A DNA stretch of 64,000 bases from Ascochyta rabiei (Eukaryota; Ascomycota; Dothideomycetes; Pleosporales; Didymellaceae). Made by a program: the position numbers and the translations under genes. The notes under the pieces are model-generated. The model searched no databases. It was not told the DNA's origin and saw nothing but the letters and a program-made list of their open reading frames with translations. Shown here piece after piece: positions 43,001 to 53,549 of this stretch (position 1 is its first letter; each line of letters opens with the position of its first letter). The DNA lies in contig NC_082419.1 of NCBI RefSeq assembly GCF_004011695.2, positions 558,001 through 622,000 of the forward strand, in the 5' to 3' direction.

Positions 43001-43582
43001 CTGCCCCAGCCTCCAGCTGAGCGTGCCCGTGACAACCCGTGGCCACAGTGGCCTCGTATCTTCAGGACCGACTATGGTCACAACGAGGTTAAGACCCACA
43101 TGGGCAAGGACCCTCGTGAGTACTGTGTCATGTCCAAGGAATTTGTCGACGACGGAGCTGGCAATGTAAAGGGTATCAACACCATCCGTGTCGAGTGGAC
43201 CAAGTCTGCATCTGGCGGCTGGGACATGAAGCAGGTCGAAGGCAGCGAGCAGTTCTTCCCTGCTGACCTCGTCTTGCTCTCCATGGGTTTTCTGGGTCCG
43301 GAGCAGCGTGTCATGAACGAGGTTGTTGAGCTTGATGGTCGCAAGAACATTAAGACACCCGCTGGCCACTACAACACCAACCTTCCCGGTGTCTTCGCCG
43401 CTGGTGATTGCCGTCGCGGTCAGTCCCTCATCGTCTGGGGTATCAACGAGGGTCGCCAGTGCGCTCGCGACGTGGATTCCTTCCTGACTGGATACGGCAC
43501 TCAGCTCCCAGTCACCGGTGGTATCGTCAAGCACACCCCTCTCATGAACACCCACAAGCAGCAGATCCCAGTCGCTGCTTAA
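37068..43582 (+). CDS. GLT1: Glutamate synthase (NAD(P)H-GOGAT), fused large and small subunits
   Basis: Makes two glutamates from glutamine and 2-oxoglutarate in nitrogen assimilation. Exons are 37068-37255, 37310-37350 and 37404-43582, giving 2135 residues, normal for eukaryotic GOGAT. The class II amidotransferase domain begins at Cys57 (DACGVGFAAHIKGKASHKIV) after a 56-residue propeptide to be removed. Exons 2 and 3 join at TDARSLLCNMTHRGAVG. The FMN/2-oxoglutarate domain contains CIMMRKCHLNTCPVG (about 1188-1199), the 3Fe-4S ligands. A GXGXG beta-helix follows near 1250-1480. The small-subunit part carries CMDCGVPFCQSDTGCP (from 1669) and CPAPCEGAC for 4Fe-4S clusters. Two Rossmann motifs are GSGPAGLACADQL (about 1775) and IGGGDTGNDCIG (about 1913). 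A Lys/Glu-rich linker separates the two halves. Confidence 0.97.
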
Positions 43583-44241
43583 TTCGAAGAGATAAATCGG
43601 AGTTCACAAGACAAATGTTTATGAAAGATGTCATGATAAAAGATTGGACCACAAGCATGCTTATACGATATCCGTTTTTTGTTTTTTTTGCGTTGCCTAT
43701 CGTTACCTGCAAGATTATACCTTTTTCGACGGAGTCATCTGGCAACATTTGCAGTATGAAATCGCTCTGCTTCTTGCCCTATATTACCAATTTTGTACAT
43801 AGAATTCAAAACGTACACTTTAAGCAACGTTCACATTTAAAGTGATTGGAGTGATTTTCGCGTTGCTCACCTGGTTCGCCTTGTACGAAGTACGGGAAGC
43901 GCGCCATCGTGTTGCAGCAAAAGCTGCTGGAGGCCTTCAGCGTGATCGTCACTGCTGTCTGAATTTACAAAAAGTTGTTGCAATCTTGTAACGCCTTTTT
44001 AGGTTGTTGACGGTGAAGAGAAAAGCATTGAATCACTCCTGTATTTTTAAGAACTGTTGGCTTGTGCCCGGCCTTCTCTGCAACGCGAGCGCACGCGTCG
44101 TTGTGCTTGCCTGCCAAGATCACGGACCCCATGACGTCAACGCGCTCGTCTCCTCGACCGTTGCCTGCGACATGTAAACCAAACCATCGGTATCAACATC
44201 TACAGCATCCGAGATGCTCTGACAGTGAAGCGTAACACAAG
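43583..44241. other. Intergenic region GLT1 / YME2
   Basis: AT-rich directly after GLT1 (T-rich stretch around 43676-43690), consistent with its 3' end. No gene or repeat was recognised. Confidence 0.5.
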
Positions 44242-46884
44242 ATGCTACCACGCTCGAGCTGGCAGCATGCAGGTCGAAGGCCATTGCAGGGTCTGACCAG
44301 GTAAACAAGGATCCTTTGTGGAGGTTGCAGATCATCGTATAATACTAACAATCCATCAGAACATCCTGTCTCACGTCAGTCCCTGTCACTATAACCCCCT
44401 ACAGGTTGAGGCAATCACCATGGAAAATCCCAACAAGATGTTCTTCGCTGCAGGCTGGTGAAGATAAGACAGGACACATCAGTGCCGGCCCCAATGAAGG
44501 AATCCTCTTTTTCAACAATGTCTTTCCAATATCGATCCGGAGGTTTTTGGGATTACCAGCACCGCGACTTCTGGACCGTCTTGTTGCTCCAGCAATGTCA
44601 GGAACCGGCCCGCAGCAGGTCATTGAGAGGGCCAAGGCAAAGAAAGGCCTGCAAATTACTGCAACCGAAGTTCTTCCACGCATGCGAGAAGGAGGTGCAT
44701 TTGTCAAGTTCACCCACGATGGAACAGCGTCCACATCTGAGATCGAGAAGGTGCTTCAACAATATCTGAGAGATGAGCCCGTCAAACCGTGGTGGGCGCC
44801 GTTCCGGCGGATGCGCACCAAAATTGTTAAGGGCCGTCCCTGGGTCGAAGATATGATGCGTATGCCAGCACCACGGCTCAGAGTGGAATTCATCTCTGGG
44901 GAGCCAGGAGGTAACCCTGCAGATGCCGTGGAGTTGTCACAGGAAGAGTTGTTCCAGTTCTTCCGCCCATACGGAAAACTGTCGGATATCGTCATGCAAC
45001 CTCCAGACTCGAAGCTGTTGCCAAAGTTTGCGCATATCGATTTTTCGACCATGGGCAAAGCTATCATGGCCAAGAACTGCATGCATGGCTACCTAGTCTC
45101 GCAAGCGGAAGGTGGTGGGGCGAAGGGAACGATCTTGCGCTTGAAGTACGAGCAGAAGATCAAGCCAAGATGGGTCAGAGACTGGCTCTTCAGCCATCCA
45201 CGAATCGTCATCCCTATCCTTGCAGCCATCATAGCTGGTATCACGGTCGCAATCTTCGATCCCATCAGAACCTTCTTTGTCAAAGCACACATCACAAGAA
45301 TGTTGCATCTTGAGGACAACAGACTTTACAAGTGGCTCAAAGGGTATGCCGAAGACCTCATCCGCGGCAAAAAGGACGATGACGAAGCTGGAATGGACGC
45401 CATTTGGGATGACCGCAAGAGCAACATCGAACAGGTTCAGACTTGGCTCATGGAGACTGCCGATACCTTCATTATTGTGCAGGGACCCAGAGGATCTGGC
45501 AAGAGAGAACTCGTGGTTGACCAAGCTCTCGCGGATAAGAAACTCAAGCTTGTCATTGATTGCAAGCCCATTCAGGAAGCCCGTGGCGACAGCGCTACTA
45601 TAAGTGCTGCCGCCAACTCTGTTGGATACAAGCCTGTGTTCTCCTGGATGAACAGCATCAGTGGCATGATCGACATGGCTGCTCAAGGTGCGACTGGTGT
45701 TAAGACTGGCTTCTCGGAGACTCTTGATTCCCAGCTCAGCAAAATTTGGAATACGAGTACCACTGCGCTCAAGCAGATTGCGCTCGATAGTCGACACAAG
45801 TCTGACAAGGATGCGAACTTGGGCGACGATGAGTGGCTTGAAGCACATCCGGAGCGCCGACCCGTTGTAGTCATTGATAACTTCCTGCACAAGAGTAACG
45901 AAGGCGGTATTGTCTACGACAAGATCGCTGAATGGTAAGTCATGCTTGTCCTCTTACTCCGTTATTACATTGCTGACCATGGACAGGGCTGCTCGTCTTA
46001 CGACTGCAAACATCGCGCATGTAATCTTCTTGACCAACGATGTCTCCTTCAGCAAATCTCTTTCAAAAGCTCTTCCCGACCGTGTGTTCCGCCAGATATC
46101 CCTTTCCGATTGTTCGCCAGAGGTTGCGAAGCGATACGTCATAACTCATCTCGATGCTGACGTTCAGGACGATCCTGTGCCTCACGGCAAAGAGCCTAAG
46201 CCAGCTCCTTCGCAGTCACGTACGGATCTTGACGAGTTAGACACCTGTATTGAGCTGCTTGGTGGCCGACTTACAGACCTCGAGTTCCTCGCACGACGGA
46301 TCAAGACAGGGGAGACACCCCAAAAGGCCGTCCACGAGATGATCGATCAGTCCGCCTCGGAGATTCTCAAGATGTATATCTTTGGCGCAGAAGATGAGGG
46401 TGGCAACAGGCACTGGAGCGCTGAGCAAGCATGGATGCTCATCAAGGAGCTCGCGCAGAAGGAGAGCTTGCGGTACAACGAGGTGCTACTTGACGATATC
46501 CTAAAGACAGGTGGCGAGACTGTTCTGCGCGCTCTTGAGCAAGCTGAGCTTATTTCCATCATCTCTGGGCCCAACGGACGACCATCGACGATTAAGCCTG
46601 GAAAACCGGTATATCACCCCGCCTTCAAGCGGCTTACAGAAGACAAGGTGCTGAAGAGTCGACTTGATCTTGCAATCTTCACGCACCTGACCAAGATTGA
46701 GAGTGCGACTATCGACAAGTGCGAGAATGAGCTGTTGCTGCTCAGCAAGCTCAAGAGCCAGCCAGCACAGATGGCAGGCAGAGCAAACTACCTATTGAAC
46801 AAGATGATGGTGAGCCAGGACAAGGTGGAGAAGTACGAGACAGAGATGAAAGGGCTGAAGAAGGTTCTTGGTCAGGAGTATTGA
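44242..46884 (+). CDS. YME2: Mitochondrial inner-membrane protein Yme2 (escape protein 2 / RNA12)
   Basis: Involved in maintenance of mitochondrial DNA nucleoids by family. Exons are 44242-44300, 44360-45934 and 45987-46884, giving 843 residues. The first intron holds a perfect TACTAAC branch site (44344-44350) before ATCCATCAG; the second is GTAAGT...ACAG. The N-terminus MLPRSSWQHAGRRPLQGLTR continues Arg/Ser/Thr-rich without acidic residues, a good mitochondrial presequence. AGPNEGILFFNNVFP follows. An RNA-recognition-type domain lies about 190-270 (QFFRPYGKLSDIVMQ, KFAHIDFSTMGKA), then one TM segment about 299-320 (IVIPILAAIIAGITVAIF), then an ATPase domain with P-loop GPRGSGK near 395 and VVVIDNF as Walker B. 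The splice at IAEW/AARLTTANIAHVIFL fits the family. Confidence 0.92.
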
Positions 46885-47357
46885 CCGCTGAACACTTATA
46901 CGATACCACTCTCCTGCAACATGTAGCATGCCTCAGAATTTGATATCCCGTTGCTTCCATCTCGAGCTTACTTTGGCGCACGCGTCCGGCCATTGACCTC
47001 GCTGCCCCGATGTTGATGAGTCTTCGCTTTCAATGAGACACAGCTTACTGTTCGCGTGCTAGCATTCTAATGCGAACCCTGGCATTTCTCGCGCCTATTG
47101 TTCTCGCCTTGCACCACGTCTCTAGCTCAGGAACAATTTCTCCGTCCCACGTCATTGGCGCTAAATAGCTGGCTTCGACTATTACCGCGTCCGGAGTCCG
47201 TGCATCCATCGAGCCGAGCTGCGGACACGCGAACTCCAAGCTCTCCAACCTCATCGACTTTTCCTGCGACTGCCATTGCGCACCACCCCGACGCCCATCA
47301 CTCTTGCCTCAACAACATCCGTAGCGTCTCCTCGCGCTCCGTTCATCTTTCGACACC
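46885..47357. other. Intergenic region YME2 / ADK1
   Basis: Contains the YME2 3' flank and ADK1 promoter. A C/T-rich stretch precedes the ADK1 ATG (CTCCTCGCGCTCCGTTCATC). Nothing else was recognised. Confidence 0.5.
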
Positions 47358-48408
<1,051 letters not shown>

Positions 48409-49115
48409 ATTGCGTGAAAGCAATCTAGGATCAGCAGGCGGGATGAAAGGCCATGAGCAGCGTGAATGCGTTCAAGGATGCATACTGGTGCAGTCTGGAG
48501 CAGCGGAAAAGTCGGTCTCCACATGCTTTAGCATGGTGGATGCACGGTGGAATGGAACTCCAACGGTCTCTGTGCTTGTAACTGCGATTCTGTTGGATCT
48601 ACTTGCTGGTGCATTGGAAGGAAGTCCTGTTTCAACAGTGTATGTGCATATTGCTCTTGTGCGGTCTAGCTCTGAGATACCTTGAGACTAGAGTGCTAGG
48701 AGTTGTGGAAATATATATTCATCCCAACTCCCACTTCATGCACTGTGAACTTATCTAGGCACTACAGTCAGATGCAGCAACGAGTACTACTCCAGACTCG
48801 GTCGACGTCAGAGCTCAACGGCGCAGCAGGCAGCCGCTAACGCGTGCCATGTGCCATGTGTAGCTTTGTTCGGCTTTTAGCCATTCATCCTCCGAGCACC
48901 CCAGCATCGTCCCAAAAATCGACGGCGCATCGACAAGTGTCCTCCACAGTTTCCACAATTGCACCCCACACCTGTTCACCTCCGACCTCAGACCCAGCGT
49001 ATCAACGCCAACAGCCTCCACTCAGCACCAGCTTTTCGCAACAAATCCACGGCGCATTGCGGCGCATAATTAGCCAAGATCAAATTGTCCAGCAGCGCAC
49101 CGCAACACGCCCATA
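48409..49115. other. Intergenic region ADK1 / BET1
   Basis: About 700 bp between plus-strand genes. No repeat or RNA gene was recognised. The 150 bp before BET1 is C/A-rich. Confidence 0.5.
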
Positions 49116-49805
49116 ATGTCCAGTCGTTTCGGCCGCGACACAGCCCGTGACGACCTCTTCAGCAGTTACAACCGATCAGCCTCGCCCTCGAAATCCAAAA
49201 ACAAGAGTCGCGCATCGCCATACAACAGCACAGGGGGCTACGGCCTGCCCTCCTCGTCTGAAGGACCAGGATTCTCCGCCTATCCCAGCGCGAATGCGAA
49301 CACGAGCTTGTACGGCGGGAGCAGCTACGGGGCTGGGGGAGGCTATGGTGTAGGTGGCAGCGGAAGGGACGGTGGAGCGAGAGACGGGGGGCTAGGGGGC
49401 TACAGAAGCGCGACGCCGAACTCAAAGGGCCAGTACGCGAGTGCGACGCTGGACGAGCTGGAGAGTCAGAACGAGGAGCACACGGGGGTGCTGATTGGGA
49501 AAGTGAAGATGCTGAAGGATGTACGTGTAAACTCATGACGCCACAACTGAGCTGCCCTCATGGCACTGGAGCTGCTGCTAACGCCCTGGTCTGTCTAGTT
49601 GACGCACCTCATCGGTGACGAAATTCGCGACTCGACGACCCTCGCTGAGAAAATGAACGACCAGTTTGAGAACAGCAGGAACAAGATCAAAGGCACCATG
49701 AACCGAATGCTGAGTATGGCGAAGAAGACGGGCGTAGGGTGGAAGGCGTGGTTGGCCTTCTTCGCCGCGCTGATACTGTTGTTCTGGTGGGTATGGCTTG
49801 GGTGA
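49116..49805 (+). CDS. BET1: ER-Golgi v-SNARE Bet1
   Basis: A tail-anchored Qc-SNARE for COPII vesicle fusion at the Golgi. Exons are 49116-49520 and 49599-49805, with a GTACGT...TAG intron containing a GCTAAC branch site near 49577, giving 203 residues. The N-terminal ~100 residues are Gly/Ser/Tyr-rich and disordered, longer than in yeast Bet1 (142 residues). The SNARE motif runs from LDELESQNEEHTGVL through KVKMLKD/LTHLIGDEIRDS to MNRMLSMAKKTG and is interrupted by the intron. The C-terminal anchor is WKAWLAFFAALILLFWWVWL, followed by a single Gly. The order SNARE motif, short linker, TM, end is diagnostic; Sft1 is the only close alternative. Confidence 0.9.
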
Positions 49806-50537
49806 TTAGGCTTACGTACGGACACGCATCACTTCATGTACATGATTATAAGCATTTGGCGCGGCGTTTGGGCATTTCTTTGGATGCAGAGCCGGCGAGG
49901 TGTTGCAGAGAACCTTCTTCTGATCAGCGGTAAATCCACGACTACTTACCTACACGCGAAACAAACACACCACCGACTCAATTTCTCCCACCTCAACAAG
50001 CTCACGCACCACCACCTCTGTAACTGAAGTGGAAATCTATGCAGTGAAAACGTGGGTCTTATGGCCTTTTTGTCATTCACTGTGCGTGCGTCTAGTGGCT
50101 TGGAACCTGCTTTGCTCTGCTCTGCTCTGCTCTGCTCTGCTCTGCTCTGCTCTGCTCTGCTGTTTTGGGAGTGTTGGCTTTGTGTTGAAGGGAATGGGCT
50201 GTGATGATGGGAGGGTGCGTTTGTCTCACTTTAGCAGAGTCTGGTATGCGATTATGCGAAATTCAAACACATTCGTTCCACGCAGTATGGTGATCTTTTG
50301 GCTTCCGGTTCGAGGTGATTTCGTGCGTAAAGACATGTCTTCCACTCGAGACGTGCAATCGCGCTCTATTTGATGTGTTTCACTCGATGGATTGCTCGCG
50401 CTTGTTCCAGCGTCTTGCACATATAAGTGTGGTATTTGGGAGCGTTTGGCTGCTTGCTGGTAATTTTCTGCTTCTTCAACCAACCCATCATCGTTGGGGG
50501 GTTGACACAAATATACCCCTGCCAACCCCTTATCGTC
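49806..50537. other. Intergenic region BET1 / orphan TM gene
   Basis: Holds the BET1 3' flank, the TGCTC repeat at 50113-50162 and the leader of the next gene. No other gene was recognised. Confidence 0.45.
50113..50162. repeat. TGCTC pentanucleotide microsatellite
   Basis: Ten perfect or near-perfect copies of TGCTC in tandem, between BET1 and the following orphan gene. Confidence 0.95.
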
Positions 50538-51350
50538 ATGGCTCTCGGGTGGCTGATGCTTGTTCATTGGGAGCCTCCTGGTATCGAGACCATGGTTGAC
50601 GACGGGCTTTGCCAACTTCAAGTACATATCGATCGGTTCGTCAGCATCAGCGGCATGACTACACAGTGGAAGCACCGTGTTCTTCATCAGCCTGCCTCCG
50701 TCTTCGTTATCGTCATCGGTGTGAGCATTCTTTGGATTGTTCTTTCGCATCTCTCTTCGTGGAGGCATCAGCATGTTGTCCAGGCACCGGCAACACAAGA
50801 GTCGTCTAGTCTCACCTCACTTGAATCATCATCGCCACCGCCTCGAGCCAACAATAAAAACACTTCGCCAACAAGTAATGATATAGTCCGCATTGTCCTA
50901 ACGACAGCAGTTCATCGCCCAGCAGGTCCCAGCTTGAACGTCTCCTACCTCCGAAATGGCAATCATACCGTTGTACGCACCAGCTGTGTGTCAAATCCAG
51001 AATCACAGACACCGCTCGTCGCCAACCTCAGCAAGCAAAACTTCTTAGCACTTGCGGAGACTGCGCCTGTCAGCTACGACACGCTCCAGCGCAACGGCAT
51101 CCTCAATCGTGATGGAACACTGACGAAGAAGTACAGCCCTGGCTTGGGCAAGGGGAAGAAGCTCGCGCTGGATGATAAAGAGGCAGTGGGTTCCTACGAC
51201 AGCCCAACGGCAACTTCGGGGCGTCCGAAACAGTCTCCGAGGACCACAAAGGAAGTTCATTGTCAGGCAGAGTATGTGAAGGCACTCTGGGTGGACGATC
51301 CAGATGATGAGCTGGTGCAGCATTTATCGCCTGCGAAGGGGAAATGGTAG
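50538..51350 (+). CDS. Orphan single-TM protein, hypothetical
   Basis: A 270-codon frame from the ATG at 50538; internal ATGs at 50592 and 50655 are other possible starts. The same frame is open upstream to about 50427 but lacks an earlier ATG there. One clear TM segment is ASVFVIVIGVSILWIVLSHL near residues 51-70. It is followed by a Ser/Thr/Pro-rich stretch (TQESSSLTSLESSSPPPRA) and a more ordered C-terminal region with LSKQNFLALAETAPVSYDTL and GILNRDGTLTKKYSPGLGKG. The end is acidic then basic (VDDPDDELVQHLSPAKGKW). I do not recognise a family. It lies on the same strand just before a sulfotransferase-like two-TM protein. Coding status is moderately supported by length and composition. Confidence 0.55.
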   Translation: MALGWLMLVHWEPPGIETMVDDGLCQLQVHIDRFVSISGMTTQWKHRVLHQPASVFVIVIGVSILWIVLSHLSSWRHQHVVQAPATQESSSLTSLESSSPPPRANNKNTSPTSNDIVRIVLTTAVHRPAGPSLNVSYLRNGNHTVVRTSCVSNPESQTPLVANLSKQNFLALAETAPVSYDTLQRNGILNRDGTLTKKYSPGLGKGKKLALDDKEAVGSYDSPTATSGRPKQSPRTTKEVHCQAEYVKALWVDDPDDELVQHLSPAKGKW

Positions 51351-51865
51351 GCATTGTGAGTTCTCATCGGTGGGTTTGGGTCGCTGGGTGGAGGTTGGGT
51401 TTGTCGAGTAGCTAGCACTTGCGACTCATTTGGTACATGCCATGAACATGTGTGTCGTCTGGAAAGTGATGTGGAAGACCTGATGTGAGGGGTTCACCTC
51501 GAGCGAGTTAGCTAAGTCACAAGCAGACGTAGAGCATGAAATGAAGCTGCCGTTATGAAAATCATACCTTTGTGCAAAGTCTCCATTCACTTTCCTTCGT
51601 CTCTGGTTAAAGTCACACTGCATTGGGAAATCTGTCAAGTTTCGTCATGCGTCACTGCTGCCGATGATTCGCTCAGGGCGCGGGCGATACCATACACGCT
51701 AGGTGCCTGCCATCTCACCGTGAAAGTGAACCAACTCATCTGATTCACCAGGCCGAAGCTTTCCTGCTCACTTCAGCACGCACAGACGCAGTGTGAGCAC
51801 CGACACCAGAGCTGTTCTCGAATACTTATGCCTTCACTTCCAAGCTCGAGTCTTTCTTTAACACG
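51351..51865. other. Intergenic region before the sulfotransferase-like gene
   Basis: About 500 bp of promoter-like sequence. No repeat or RNA gene was seen. Confidence 0.45.
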
Positions 51866-53331
51866 ATGGAGGCCGCTACTATCTCTCCCACCACATCTCC
51901 TGTCAACATATCAGCCGCCGACACACCTGCGTTTGACCGAAAACCCTTAGCCATGGACGCTCGTGTCACTACTGGTTTCTCCATTGCAAGCACAGTTGAA
52001 GCTGAAGCCGCCACACCGCCACCTCGCCTGCTCGACAGCGACCCCAGCAAGTTTCGATCACTCAAGCAGGTCATTGTTATCGGCCGTCCTGGGAGCGGTA
52101 CTGATGGTAAGGTCCATATGGCGAACAGTCTCGTGCGTTACTGACATCGGTGACAGGCATTGGTGATGCTCTCAAGAAGCTCAACTTCAAAGTCTACGAT
52201 TTTCAAGCAGCAAGCAATCGGTACGAGCGTGATTTCCCGCTATGGGTGGAAGCTGCTCGCCTGCGCAACGAGGGCAGGCCGTACAACCAGTCTGACTACG
52301 ATAAGCTGATCGGCGACCACAACGCCCTTGTAGGCGCGCCTACCTCTTTCTTTGATGGCGACTTCGTCAAACTGTACCCTAACGTCAAAGTCATCTTAGT
52401 GACACGCCAGCCCGACGCCTCGGCAGTTGCTGGTCTCCTTGAGAGGGTTGCATCTCGTTTCTGGTGCCATTTCGATCCTGTTTATCATGGCAACATGTAC
52501 CAGTTCATCATGCTCAACGGTGGTTCGGAGCTTGCCCAATGTGTTGGAATCAACGAGCAAGTCATTCGTGAGGCTGTTCGGGAGAAGAATCTTCTCGAGA
52601 TCCACAACTTGGTTGCATGGGTGCCACTGTGCAGGTTCCTCGGCGTCCCAGTCCCAGATATGCCTGCGCCAGAGCTTCACGACAACGCGATTGAGGCGGA
52701 ACTTGCTGTTCGTCCACAGCGCGCCCTTTCAGAGACACTGGATAAGGTACGCCGCGTTATCGTCAAGACGTTGACTTATACCTTCACAATGGCCTTGATC
52801 ACTGCGACTGCTACACTGGCAGTCATCATCGGAGCCCTTGTACTTGTAAAACTCTTCTCCATGGCCTGCAGGCTCTTCGATTTCCTCGTCGTACGCTCCC
52901 AAATTTGCGACGTAATGCAATCGGTTGCCGTAGGAGCAGCGCTGATCGCTCTTCTCTGCGGCTTTGTTGCAGGATACGCCCTGGGTTCTGTTCGTCAAAC
53001 GAAAGTCGTCGAAATTGCATCGCCCACACCTGAATACCAGCGCAAGTTCGGGAACAGCCGCAGGAAGGGCAAACAAGGCCGCGGCAGGCAGTCTCATAAC
53101 GATGAGAACACGCGCCCTGAGCGCCCCGTACTGCCTTCATGGAGCGGCGCGCAGAATGACATTCGCAGGGACGATGCGGCAATGTACGAAGAGGGCCGAG
53201 CAAGCTTTGAGGAGTGGAAGAACGACAAACACGTGACGTTCCATGTCACACACAAGCGGACTGAGGGCGGCCAGCAGTTCTTCAGTGGTCCTCGCAAGGT
53301 TCTATCGGTGACGGAGGAGACGATCGAGTAG
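51866..53331 (+). CDS. Sulfotransferase-like (Sulfotransfer_4) protein with two C-terminal TM helices
   Basis: Exons are 51866-52106 and 52157-53331 (GTAAGG...ACAG intron, 50 bp), giving 471 residues. After a disordered N-terminus of about 65 residues, KQVIVIGRPGSGTDGIGDAL matches the phosphosulfate-binding loop position of the family (usually GxPRTGT). The intron interrupts this loop. Next come YERDFPLWVEAARL, GRPYNQSDYDKLIGDHNALV, APTSFFDGDFVKLYPNVKVI and LVTRQPDASA, typical of the PF17784-type fungal sulfotransferase-like proteins. Near residue 245-270 a TM helix (ALITATATLAVIIGALVLVK) appears, with a second near 295-315 (VAVGAALIALLCGFVAGYAL). A basic, disordered cytosolic tail ends the protein. 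In this subfamily real sulfotransferase activity has not, to my knowledge, been shown; the loop Arg-Thr pair is changed here, so activity is doubtful. Confidence 0.75.
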
Positions 53332-53549
53332 GCGACGACATGGACGGCCAGCGGTGAAGCCCTGATGAGGAGTGGTTTTGATACGTTGTAGCTCTCGTCT
53401 ATATGCTACAACCGTAGCCAAGCGCATACAGAAGGGTGCGCGGAACCAGCTTTTGGACAAGGGAAGCAACCTGTACAATATAATCTTAGACAAAACGAAC
53501 GCCGGCCCATGCAATGTATCTAAATGGGTATACACAGATTTGACAGCGT

